Shown: in pieces, positions 7,163 to 14,594 of the stretch
Position numbering within the stretch: the first letter of the stretch is position 1
How the letters are laid out: each line of letters starts with the position of its first letter
Origin: Candidatus Avelusimicrobium caledoniensis
Lineage (GTDB): Bacteria > Elusimicrobiota > Elusimicrobia > Elusimicrobiales > Elusimicrobiaceae
NCBI GenBank assembly: GCA_900315795.1
Contig: ONAM01000028.1
Span: 1-35,988 of the forward strand
Length of the DNA: 35,988 bases
Reading direction: 5' to 3'
Made by a program: the position numbers and the translations under genes
The notes under the pieces: model-generated
Told to the model about the DNA's origin: nothing
The model's database searches: none
Seen by the model: only the letters and a program-made list of their open reading frames with translations

Positions 7163-8497
7163 ATGAAGAAATTGGCCATATTGGCATCTGGCTTGGCCTT
7201 AACTGCTTGTGGTGGCGGCGGTGGCGGGAGCCATTCTGGCAGTTCCGCCAGTGTATATGTTCCACCGCGCCCGGCAGTTACGTCAGCCATTGCAACCAGC
7301 AACGCACAAATAACAAATATGCCGTCAGAAGTTGTGGTGGCTTCTAACAGCAGTGACCCTGTATCCGTAGTTGGTTCCGTAAGTACGGAAATCGGCGGTG
7401 TTACTTATACATCATACAGATTAGATGATGTTAAGTTGCTTACGGCTGAAAACTTGGATACGGTCGGTCATTCTTATGTGAATTTGGAATTGAATGAGAC
7501 TACCGGTGAAATTGATGCCGTAAAAATGGTGGTCGGTGGCGTAGAAAGCGGGCGTAACGCAAGAGATACCGTAGACACTACAACATTTCAAGGGCCCATA
7601 TTTGAATATGTGTCGGATGGGGACGACAAAGCGTTGTTCCGCGTAGTAGACAACGGGCAAGATATGGCCACTTTAATTGCCTTGGAAAGTCCGAACGATT
7701 TAACCGGCGGACATTGGAACCGTGTAGACGAAAGAATGGTGTTCGGTACGCACGGCAAAGATATCGGCTTACAATATGCCGATTTCGGGTACTTCAATCC
7801 CATCTACAGAACAAAAAATTTCAATTTGACCTCAGATGCAGAGATTGATGCCGCACGTGCGGGAACGTTAGACCGTGGTTCTTCGCTGGATAAAAAGCAT
7901 ACGGACGAAGAATTTGCCGAGTTACTGACCACGCAAGATTACCAGTTATTTGCAGGCGGTTATGCTATTTCCGGCACCACGATGGTGGATACGTTGAACC
8001 CGGGAGCCAGCACTTCCTATACGGGTAAAGCGTTGGGGCGTGTTTATGTATCTATACAAAGTGATGGCGTAGACAGAACTCCGTATTTAGCCGCTTGGGA
8101 TGTGCCGGGCGGACAAGACGGTCATGATATGGCAAAGGCGTATACGACCTCGTCTGCCACGATGGTTATCGGTGCCGACGGTACGCAAACGTTAAGTATG
8201 CCGTTTAACACGGCGAGCGATACGGCAGATACGTTCTACGATGTAACGATTACCAAAGCACCCGAAGCGGACCCTACGTTTACGTTTACGGGAACCCCCA
8301 GCGAACTGCAATATCGGCGCAACGATACCGAGAGCAATATAGAGTCTGATTTTACACCGGGATACTATGGCGTAAATACTCCGGTGGAAGCAGCCGGTAC
8401 GGCGCGTTATTATGCCGAACAAGCTATCGGCACAGGTTCCGACGATGTTACACGCGAATGGGAATTCCAAGCCGCTTATGGTATGAAGAAAGACTAA
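7163..8497 (+). CDS. Slam-dependent-type surface lipoprotein
   Basis: Lipoprotein of 444 residues. A short signal ends in the lipobox LTAC (Cys16), then comes a Gly-rich tether (six Gly) and a Ser-rich linker. The body is rich in beta-strand patterns, and the C-terminal strand EFQAAYGMKK resembles the last barrel strand of TbpB/HpuA-type lipoproteins (FGAKK-like endings). It lies 3 bp upstream of a Slam gene, the usual arrangement for a lipoprotein moved to the cell surface by its dedicated translocator. The ligand is unknown; known relatives bind transferrin, haem/haemoglobin or complement factors. No TonB receptor is encoded beside it, so an iron role is only a possibility. An AGAGGAG ribosome site supports the start. 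Confidence 0.78.
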   Translation: MKKLAILASGLALTACGGGGGGSHSGSSASVYVPPRPAVTSAIATSNAQITNMPSEVVVASNSSDPVSVVGSVSTEIGGVTYTSYRLDDVKLLTAENLDTVGHSYVNLELNETTGEIDAVKMVVGGVESGRNARDTVDTTTFQGPIFEYVSDGDDKALFRVVDNGQDMATLIALESPNDLTGGHWNRVDERMVFGTHGKDIGLQYADFGYFNPIYRTKNFNLTSDAEIDAARAGTLDRGSSLDKKHTDEEFAELLTTQDYQLFAGGYAISGTTMVDTLNPGASTSYTGKALGRVYVSIQSDGVDRTPYLAAWDVPGGQDGHDMAKAYTTSSATMVIGADGTQTLSMPFNTASDTADTFYDVTITKAPEADPTFTFTGTPSELQYRRNDTESNIESDFTPGYYGVNTPVEAAGTARYYAEQAIGTGSDDVTREWEFQAAYGMKKD

Positions 8498-8500
8498 AAA

Positions 8501-9838
8501 GTGAAACGTATAGTTCTCATCTTGTTGACACTCACTTGGCCCATAGTAATATGGGCCAAGTCTGGTATAACGCAGATTACTTTGTCCGAATTAGAGGCCG
8601 TGCAAGTGGCCGGCAATCTAGTGGCCACCGGTAAATATGACAATGCCTTGAAAATTTTAACACAACTTCCGCAAACAGGGCAAACACCTATTGAAATTGA
8701 GAGGTGGTATCTGATTGCCCAAATTGAACAACGCAAGGGTAACCTTAACGAAGCTATCAAAATATACCGCAAACTGTTAGACGAAAAACCCGACCTGTCC
8801 AAAATCCGCTACGAGCTTGCTTTATGCTATATGCACAAAAAACAATGGTACCGTGCCGACTATCACTTGCGCTTGGCCATGGCCGGGAAAGACATACCGG
8901 ACGGAATCAGGCAACAGATGTTGTATTACCGCTACGTAGCACGTAAGAACAAAAATTGGAATATTTGGTTTAATTTTGGGGCCGCGCCGGATAACAACAT
9001 CAATCAAGTAACAGGCGGCGAAGAATGCATTACTAATCAGTGGGGGACTTTTTGCAGACAGCTGCCGGACCCTGTATCAGCGGTTGGATACAACTTAGCA
9101 TTAGGAGGTAATTACGAATTCAAATTAACGGATAATTGGCGGTGGAAAAGCGACGGTACTATATACACTAACATTTATGATAAACACGGCTATGACGATT
9201 TTTACTTATCAGCCAGTACCGGCCCTCGGTATATTTGGAAAAATGGCGATGTATGGCTAGCCACAACGGCATCCCGGCGTTGGTATGGGTGGGATCCGTA
9301 CAATTGGTCCTATGGCGGAAAATTAGATGTAAACTATGATTTTACACGCAAACTGTCAGCTGGGGTATCTTTTAGAATCCTAAAAAATACGTACGATGAA
9401 TATGGGGATTGGCTCGACGGTCAAACCTATTCAAGTCAAGTGCGGGTCTTGTATTATTTGAATTCAACAAAATACATTGTGTGGCGTGGGGGTGTTGACC
9501 GAGACACAGCTACAGATGCTATTTATGCCAATTGGCGTTACTTAACAGGGATCGGGTTCGGTTCGGAATTGCCTTGGGGGTTTCATATCTACTTGGAACC
9601 ATCTTTTATTTGGTCAAATTACGATGGTGAAAAATGGATTGTAAAAAATGAAACATTTACACAACTTGCCGAGAAAGATTTCACACAACGTTATTCCGCT
9701 TCCCTATCAAACAACAAAATAGATCTTTGGGGATTTGTGCCTACGCTTACATTTAGCTACACAAAACGGGATTCCAACGTGCCCAACCGTAAATACGAAA
9801 GGTATACAACTGAATTTACCATGCATCAACGATTTTAG
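8501..9838 (+). CDS. Slam, surface lipoprotein assembly modifier (DUF560 family)
   Basis: Outer-membrane protein of 445 residues with the two-part architecture of Slam. A signal peptide (MKRIVLILLTLTWPIVIWA) is followed by a TPR-like helical region at about residues 30-150 (AGNLVATGKYDNALKIL, GNLNEAIKIYRKLLDEKPD, RYELALCYMHKKQWYRAD). A beta-barrel begins near residue 152 with NIWFNFGAAPDNNINQ, the family's signature strand, and ends in a terminal Phe (TEFTMHQRF). Slam proteins move specific lipoproteins across the outer membrane. The start is GTG, 3 bp after the lipoprotein stop and with no strong Shine-Dalgarno, suggesting translational coupling and less translocator than substrate. The family call is strong; the pairing is inferred from adjacency. 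Confidence 0.85.
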   Translation: MKRIVLILLTLTWPIVIWAKSGITQITLSELEAVQVAGNLVATGKYDNALKILTQLPQTGQTPIEIERWYLIAQIEQRKGNLNEAIKIYRKLLDEKPDLSKIRYELALCYMHKKQWYRADYHLRLAMAGKDIPDGIRQQMLYYRYVARKNKNWNIWFNFGAAPDNNINQVTGGEECITNQWGTFCRQLPDPVSAVGYNLALGGNYEFKLTDNWRWKSDGTIYTNIYDKHGYDDFYLSASTGPRYIWKNGDVWLATTASRRWYGWDPYNWSYGGKLDVNYDFTRKLSAGVSFRILKNTYDEYGDWLDGQTYSSQVRVLYYLNSTKYIVWRGGVDRDTATDAIYANWRYLTGIGFGSELPWGFHIYLEPSFIWSNYDGEKWIVKNETFTQLAEKDFTQRYSASLSNNKIDLWGFVPTLTFSYTKRDSNVPNRKYERYTTEFTMHQRF

Positions 9839-10001
9839 GTTTTCCCATTAGTTTTGCCAACAAACACGTAGCTTATTGGTTCTGTGATATGCCCTTGTCA
9901 ATCCTTGAAGCTCTCAAAAACGAGTAATAAAGCCGAACTCCAAACTAGCGGAAAAGACTCATTGTTTTTGCAGCATATAATGGCTGGGGCCTCTCTGTAA
10001 T

Positions 10002-10030
10002 TTGCTGTGCAGAGTACGTGCAAATATAGT
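10002..10030 (+). promoter_or_regulatory. Promoter of the integrative-element operon
   Basis: TTGCTG (10002-10007) and TATAGT (10025-10030) are separated by 17 bp. The predicted start of transcription, about 10037, is only a few bases before the ATG at 10042, giving a very short leader. A stray TATAAT at 9976 lacks a -35. The rest of 9839-10041 shows no gene. Confidence 0.5.
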
Positions 10031-10041
10031 ACACTAAAAGC

Positions 10042-10278
10042 ATGAAAAGCACAAATACCCATACAAAACCATCTAAGGCGCAGAAAAAGCCCGTACAAGG
10101 GCAATCTGGGGCCTTTATGACCGTTTATGAAATAGCTGATCTGCTGCGTGTGGAGCCGTTGACCATTTACCGTTACATTCGCAGCAAGAAACTAACCGCT
10201 TATAAGCTGGGGAAAGATTACCGTGTCCAACAAAAAGACTTCGAACGATTCCTTAAAAACTGCAAAACCGTCAAATAG
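10042..10278 (+). CDS. Excisionase-like helix-turn-helix DNA-binding protein
   Basis: Small basic protein of 78 residues. A Lys/Ser/Thr-rich N-terminal tail (about 24 residues) precedes an HTH_17/excisionase-type MerR-like domain: MTVYEIADLLRVEPLTIYRYIRS, then KKLTAYKLGKDYRVQQKDFERFL. Such proteins act as recombination directionality factors or repressors of mobile elements. It is the first gene of a co-directional set ending in a serine recombinase, which fits that job. The next gene begins inside its 3' end. Which role applies is not decided by sequence. Confidence 0.78.
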   Translation: MKSTNTHTKPSKAQKKPVQGQSGAFMTVYEIADLLRVEPLTIYRYIRSKKLTAYKLGKDYRVQQKDFERFLKNCKTVK

Positions 10279-11152
10279 CACTTCTGCAAAGTATAAGGGA
10301 GTATGGCCCATCTTGCCAAGTTGGGCTTTGGTTGCTCTGCTGGGATGTATCCGGCATGGCAAGGTATGTATTTATACCATTGACCATAAAAATGGATTGA
10401 ACCAACCGCCGGAACAAGGCACATTGATTGCTGAGACAGATTTTTTCTTGCAACCTGAAGCAAGAGCCGGGAGCGAGGAAGCCAAAAAGCAATTAGCACA
10501 GGAAACCCTTGAGGCGTATTTATACAATTACGAGCAGGACCAGCTTCCTTTGTTGGGAGACTTTAAGACGTTTGAAAAGAGCATGGCCTGCACGATAGAC
10601 TTTTTAACCAAATTGGAAACTAAAAAGGGCAGACGATTTATGATATATCAGCATTCAGAGGACTATCCTGCCAAGGATGTGCGTTTGTTTACTGACTTAG
10701 TGTACTTGGAGCACAAGGGATACATTGAATTGCCGGACCTGTTAAACATCACAGCTATTGATCAAGAAGTAGATGAATTGGAAGTAAAACTTTTGATCCC
10801 TGCAGCCGATATTGCTTCTTCTCTTGTCCCGGCAGAACCGGAAGCTGAGTACAAAGGATTGAAACTTTTTTCAGATCAAGGGCAGTTGGTGTACGAAACA
10901 AAATCGGTCACGGTCAGACCTACTACGAAATCAATGCAGTTGCTAACCCGCATGATGAAACAAAAAGGAGCTTGGCCTCTTAAAGACGTTATTCATGCTT
11001 TGGAAATTAAGACAAATGTCAAAGACAAAGAAGGTCGTAATGCCGTAGATAACATTCTGTTTACAGTAAATAAACACTTAGATGCGGTGCGTTTTCCGTA
11101 CAATCTAGGTATTACTAATAGCAAAGTAGTTTGGAAAGATAAGGATAAATAG
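10223..11152 (+). CDS. Mobile-element protein with C-terminal winged-helix-like domain
   Basis: About 309 residues, family not recognised. The ORF begins with a GTG inside the upstream HTH gene (56-base overlap), and no in-frame ATG appears until well into conserved-looking sequence, so the overlapping GTG, or another non-ATG start shortly after, is likely. The C-terminal 80 residues (TTKSMQLLTRMMKQKG, WPLKDVIHALEI, AVDNILFTVNKHL) match the pattern of OmpR-like winged helices, suggesting DNA binding. The middle is acidic, without clear catalytic motifs. It sits in the element operon before the replication gene, so a control role is possible. Confidence 0.6.
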   Translation: MSNKKTSNDSLKTAKPSNSTSAKYKGVWPILPSWALVALLGCIRHGKVCIYTIDHKNGLNQPPEQGTLIAETDFFLQPEARAGSEEAKKQLAQETLEAYLYNYEQDQLPLLGDFKTFEKSMACTIDFLTKLETKKGRRFMIYQHSEDYPAKDVRLFTDLVYLEHKGYIELPDLLNITAIDQEVDELEVKLLIPAADIASSLVPAEPEAEYKGLKLFSDQGQLVYETKSVTVRPTTKSMQLLTRMMKQKGAWPLKDVIHALEIKTNVKDKEGRNAVDNILFTVNKHLDAVRFPYNLGITNSKVVWKDKDK

Positions 11153-11155
11153 CAG

Positions 11156-11296
11156 TTCTAAGACATTTTTCTGACGGGATTCTCTTTATTGAGGATCCCG
11201 TTTTCTATGCCCAAATCCGGAATAACATACCCTTATTCTAAGAAACTTCTAAGATGTTTCCGACGGGAATGTTTTTTCTACCGCTCTGTTCTAAGA
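11156..11296 (+). repeat. Direct repeats upstream of the rep gene region, iteron-like
   Basis: TTCTAAGA occurs four times in 141 bases, at 11156-11163, 11236-11243, 11247-11254 and 11289-11296. Two copies (first and third) are followed after 7-9 bases by GACGGGA (11173-11179 and 11262-11268), so the larger unit TTCTAAGA-TTT-GACGGGA is repeated. The block lies in the only sizeable non-coding gap of the element, just before the small protein and Rep genes. It could be an origin or an operator. Confidence 0.6.
11174..11205 (+). terminator. Terminator-like hairpin after the winged-helix protein gene
   Basis: acgggat (11174-11180) pairs with atcccgt (11195-11201), extended by a tc/ga match, and is followed by TTTTCT. 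It lies 22 bases past the upstream stop. It overlaps the direct-repeat block, so attenuation before rep is possible. Confidence 0.55.
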
Positions 11297-11320
11297 ATCC
11301 ATTATCCGCAGCATGTGGGC

Positions 11321-11518
11321 ATGAAACAAAATACAAACCATGCCCAAGAGTGGCAAAACAAGCCTTCCTTCCGTGAAGTGCTTGAAGAAGTTTACGGGCA
11401 TCCTGTTTCTGATCAGGAAGCAGCGGATGCCTTATTTACACTGACAGAGTTCTTCAAACTGTTGGATGTAATGGACAGAGAGCAAAACTCCTTAAAGCAG
11501 GAGGCGGACCATGTTTGA
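11321..11518 (+). CDS. Small conserved mobile-element protein
   Basis: 65 residues from the ATG at 11321. The open frame extends further upstream, but that part runs through the direct repeats and is not protein-like. The sequence is acidic and helical, with FREVLEEVYGHPVSDQEAADALFTL split by a possible turn at GHPVS, then LTEFFKLLDVMDRE. It has no known catalytic motif. Its 3' end overlaps the Rep start by 8 bases, indicating translational coupling. Short proteins of this style often sit beside replication or recombination genes of integrated elements. Function unknown. Confidence 0.6.
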   Translation: MKQNTNHAQEWQNKPSFREVLEEVYGHPVSDQEAADALFTLTEFFKLLDVMDREQNSLKQEADHV

Positions 11519-12806
11519 TCTGGGCACCTTCTCTTTTAAGGACTTTGACGATCAGGATATTTATGCACCGGATATGTTTGAAAGTCTGATACAGGACTTT
11601 GGCATACATTACCACGTATATAACAAAAAACCGCCGAAAGATGGACTGTATTATCCGCAGGTTATCTTCAAACGGTACATGGGGAAATATCCCCAACGTG
11701 AAACCACCAAACTGATTGTAAAGTGCAACATCCCTAAATTGCTGCATGGATCCAATATCATGGAGGTAACCGATAACGATCTAAGCAAGGTTTGTACTGT
11801 GCTGTCACAACGTTTGGATGTGATGGGGATTACTGTTAGCCCGACAGATATTCAATGTGCCACACTGGATGGTTTTGAATACGGGAAGAACATCCTAACC
11901 GGACGTATCCCCGTGCCGTTTATCCTCAGTGAAATATACAGAGCAGATCCCATACATTCCAAGATGGACATTCAACGAGTGGCATATCAGAATGGTGGGG
12001 AGAAACTGGTCTTTTATTCCTCCGGATATGAAATCGTATTTTACGACAAAACGTACGAACTGCAAAATGAAATTAAACACAAACGATGTAAGCTTCCGGA
12101 ACACCTACAAAAGGAGGTTAAAGCTGGAAGATTAAACGTGTTGCGTATGGAAATGAGGTTTCATAACCGCAAAGGATGGATTGCTGTGCTTAAAAAGTAC
12201 AATCCAAGTATTCGGTTCAGTGATTTTAACGATCTATTTTCGCAACAGATGTCTAAGCAGGTTCTCCGGGATTACTGGCATGCAATTAGTGATCCGGCTC
12301 GTAAAGCACCGATCAATGTGTTTGATCCGGCGTTTGAACTGTGGCGGATTGCTAAAGGAAGCAAAAAGACGTTAAAACCACAAGCACTGTTGGCTATGTT
12401 AGGAACTAATTACTTAAAGCGTGGTGCTGGTCACCATGAGGCCGTACGAAGCTTAAAACGGCTTGGCTTTAGTAATCCAGCTTTATTCTTACGGCAAAAT
12501 ACTGGTGCTGTTTCCCGGATAAACTGGCGGTTTGATGTGTGGCGGTTTATTGATTATTCGTTGAATCGTTTTGTCTGCCTGACTCCAAACAAGTGGATGC
12601 ACCTCAAGAAACGTACCTCAGCCGTGTGGTTCAAACGGTACGAGGCGTTTCTAACTGTCAAGGAAGTAGCTCAGCAGTTAAACGTCAGTACTAAGGTCAT
12701 ACGCAACGAAATACACCGGAAACGACTTCAGGCGTATGACATAGGGCATCGCCTACGGATCAGTCGTACTGGTTTAGCAGCGTACTTGAACCGCTGTATT
12801 AAATAG
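11511..12806 (+). CDS. Phage/plasmid-type replication initiator with C-terminal HTH
   Basis: 431 residues. Residues about 60-270 resemble the replication-associated G2P/Phage_CRI family of filamentous phages and small plasmids: KLIVKCNIPKLLHGSNIMEV, SQRLDVMGI, YEIVFYDKTYELQ, LNVLRMEMRFHN. The C-terminal 45 residues form a second excisionase-type HTH (FLTVKEVAQQLNVSTKVI, then LQAYDIGHRLRIS), related in pattern to the 10042 gene. A strong ribosome site (aggagg) precedes the ATG. A Rep in an integrated element suggests it replicates after excision, or is derived from a phage or plasmid. Catalytic tyrosines are not assigned. The Rep family call is moderately sure, the HTH surer. Confidence 0.68.
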   Translation: MFDLGTFSFKDFDDQDIYAPDMFESLIQDFGIHYHVYNKKPPKDGLYYPQVIFKRYMGKYPQRETTKLIVKCNIPKLLHGSNIMEVTDNDLSKVCTVLSQRLDVMGITVSPTDIQCATLDGFEYGKNILTGRIPVPFILSEIYRADPIHSKMDIQRVAYQNGGEKLVFYSSGYEIVFYDKTYELQNEIKHKRCKLPEHLQKEVKAGRLNVLRMEMRFHNRKGWIAVLKKYNPSIRFSDFNDLFSQQMSKQVLRDYWHAISDPARKAPINVFDPAFELWRIAKGSKKTLKPQALLAMLGTNYLKRGAGHHEAVRSLKRLGFSNPALFLRQNTGAVSRINWRFDVWRFIDYSLNRFVCLTPNKWMHLKKRTSAVWFKRYEAFLTVKEVAQQLNVSTKVIRNEIHRKRLQAYDIGHRLRISRTGLAAYLNRCIK

Positions 12807-12847
12807 TATTATAGAAACCAAAATAAATGTGCTAATAAAGCACACTA

Positions 12848-12876
12848 TTGACTAATAAAGATAATAAAAGTATCAT
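12848..12876 (+). promoter_or_regulatory. Promoter of the serine recombinase
   Basis: TTGACT (12848-12853) and TATCAT (12871-12876) are spaced by exactly 17 bp. A small hairpin tgtgct/agcaca lies just upstream at about 12828-12844. The expected start of transcription, about 12883, falls within the first Shine-Dalgarno (ggag 12881-12884), which bears on the start-codon choice of the recombinase. Confidence 0.65.
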
Positions 12877-12891
12877 TAAAGGAGATTTAAC

Positions 12892-14511
12892 ATGACTGTA
12901 AAAAGAATTAAACGAAGTAATAACTTACCCAAAGGAGGTAAACCAATGCATAACGCGTTATTAAACCGTATCTTAAACCCGGTATATGTTCCACCTAAGC
13001 ATGCCATCATCTTGGCGAGGGTATCATCAGCAGAGCAACGCGAGGGGAAATCCCTCGCAGCTCAAGAAGCCAGTGCCAGAGAATACTGTAAACGCAAACA
13101 AATGATAGTGGAGGAAACGTTTTCACTTACCGAATCCTCCACCAGAGGCGATCGTACAGAGTTTCATAAGATGATGGAATACGTTAAGAACAGTCCGCAC
13201 CCGTTAGCGATTGTAGCTGATACCTTAGACCGCTTCCAACGCAGTTTTAAGGAGAGCTTGGAGTTTGAACCCTTGCTGCAGTCCGGGAAGTTTGAATTGC
13301 ATTTTATTTCTAATAGCTTGATCATTAACCAGTATTCCCGCAGCTCAGAGCGGATGATGTATGACTTTGGGGTTATGGGTGCTAAGTCGTATGTGGATCA
13401 ATTGCGTGAAAACACGTTACGTGGCTTCTCGCAGAAAGTCAAAGATAAGGAATACCCGTTCAGAGCTCCGGTAGGATATAGAAACGTGAAGATCAACGGG
13501 AAGAAAACCATTGAAGTAGATCCAAAGACAAGCCCGCTCATTAAGAAGCTGTTTGTGCAATATGCTTCCGGTAATTATTCCATGCATGCTGCTGCCGTGG
13601 ACTTTCACAATTCTGGAGTCCTTAGCTGCCACAAAACACCTTTCACAGTGGGTAGTGTTTGCCGGATACTTAGTAACCCGTTTTATTACGGTCAGATGCG
13701 TATTTGTGGGCAGTTGTTTCCGCATTCCTATCCGCCTATTATTACGCCGGAACTATTTAAGCAGTGTGAGCGGGTACGTAAACGGTTAAACAAAGATCAC
13801 TTTGAATACTCAGCTAAACCGTTGGTATTTCGTGGCATAGTCCGGTGTAAACACTGTGGGGCTATTCTCTCTGGGTATGATAAGAAAAGAACGATCAAAG
13901 GCACCGGGGAAACCCACGTCTATCATTATATGCGTTGTAGTGGCAAAGCAAACCAACGTGGTTGTAAAACCGATCAAGTCAACCAAAATGTAATAGAAAA
14001 ACAGATGATAGCTGCATTAAAGCAACTAGCTGTAGAACCTAAACTGTTGGATGAAGTCCTTGGGCAGTTAAATGGAGCATCAGTAGATGAACAAGCTGCT
14101 TTAGAAGCTACCCGTCAAAACCTGCAACGTCAGTTAGGTAAATTGGATAAGAAACGTTCCGTGCTTATATCCCGTGAAGCAGATGGCGATTTAACCAGCG
14201 AATATGTCAGTGCAGAACTAGCTAAGGTCAAACAAGAGGAGCTTGATCTTAACGGACAACTAGCTACCTTACAATCAGACACGAAGCAGACCAATTGGAC
14301 TGTGGAACGTCTGCTCAAGCTGGCAGCTAAGGTAGATAAATTATTCGTCAGTTCGCATGCTGCCCAAAAGAACGCACTTTTGAATTGTATTTGTGCGAAC
14401 TGCGTTTGGGATGGAAAAAACCTTGATATTATAATGAAAAACCCCTTCCGGCTGATGCTGGAAGGGTTCAATGATATTAAAAAACGTCCCGTACGAGATT
14501 CGAACTCGTGA
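12892..14511 (+). CDS. Large serine recombinase (site-specific integrase)
   Basis: 539 residues. It has an N-terminal resolvase domain (residues 37-180) with ARVSSAEQ holding the nucleophile Ser45 and the DTLDRFQRS block. A recombinase domain follows to about residue 300, then a zinc ribbon with Cys319/Cys322 (CKHC) and Cys349/Cys358, and a coiled coil at about 405-475. Such enzymes integrate and excise elements without replication. Two in-frame ATGs each have a ribosome site: 12892 (aaaggag) and 12946 (aaaggaggt). The predicted transcript start near 12883 cuts the first site, so 12946 may be the main start. The last 26 bases, encoding RPVRDSNS, lie inside tRNA-Glu on the opposite strand, as expected for an element attached at that gene. 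Confidence 0.9.
   Translation: MTVKRIKRSNNLPKGGKPMHNALLNRILNPVYVPPKHAIILARVSSAEQREGKSLAAQEASAREYCKRKQMIVEETFSLTESSTRGDRTEFHKMMEYVKNSPHPLAIVADTLDRFQRSFKESLEFEPLLQSGKFELHFISNSLIINQYSRSSERMMYDFGVMGAKSYVDQLRENTLRGFSQKVKDKEYPFRAPVGYRNVKINGKKTIEVDPKTSPLIKKLFVQYASGNYSMHAAAVDFHNSGVLSCHKTPFTVGSVCRILSNPFYYGQMRICGQLFPHSYPPIITPELFKQCERVRKRLNKDHFEYSAKPLVFRGIVRCKHCGAILSGYDKKRTIKGTGETHVYHYMRCSGKANQRGCKTDQVNQNVIEKQMIAALKQLAVEPKLLDEVLGQLNGASVDEQAALEATRQNLQRQLGKLDKKRSVLISREADGDLTSEYVSAELAKVKQEELDLNGQLATLQSDTKQTNWTVERLLKLAAKVDKLFVSSHAAQKNALLNCICANCVWDGKNLDIIMKNPFRLMLEGFNDIKKRPVRDSNS
14437..14469 (-). terminator. tRNA-Glu terminator embedded in the recombinase 3' end
   Basis: On the minus strand aacccttcc and ggaagggg form a stem with a 10-nt loop followed by a T5 run, 17 bases downstream of the tRNA-Glu 3' end. 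It overlaps the recombinase codons for KNPFRLMLEGF, so the same DNA codes on one strand and terminates on the other. Confidence 0.65.
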
Positions 14512-14558
14512 TCTCCGCCTTGAGAGGGCGGCGTCCTGGACCACTAGACGAACGGGAC
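14486..14558 (-). tRNA. tRNA-Glu (anticodon CUC)
   Basis: Full cloverleaf on the minus strand: acceptor gtcccgt/acgggac, D arm with tagtggtccag, anticodon stem ccgcc/ggcgg with loop ctctcaa (anticodon CTC, reading GAG), and T arm acgag-ttcgaat-ctcgt. CCA is not encoded. Its 3' end (14486-14511) overlaps the last codons of the serine recombinase and is therefore the likely attachment site of the element. Confidence 0.95.
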
Positions 14559-14594
14559 TTATACATTTATTTTAGCAAATTTTGCTTATGACAG

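Noticed and set aside
9934..9940. cgaactc matching part of the tRNA-Glu T arm, as a possible left attachment site
   Set aside because: Seven bases can match by chance over this distance and flanking bases do not agree. The element's left end stays undefined without an empty-site comparison.
10025..10280. Programmed frameshift joining the HTH gene to the winged-helix protein
   Set aside because: The two frames overlap by 56 bases but I see no convincing slippery heptamer with a following structure; separate starts are simpler.
11189..11320. N-terminal extension of the small protein at 11321
   Set aside because: The extra 44 codons run through the direct-repeat block and give a basic, unstructured translation; the ATG at 11321 begins the plausible protein.
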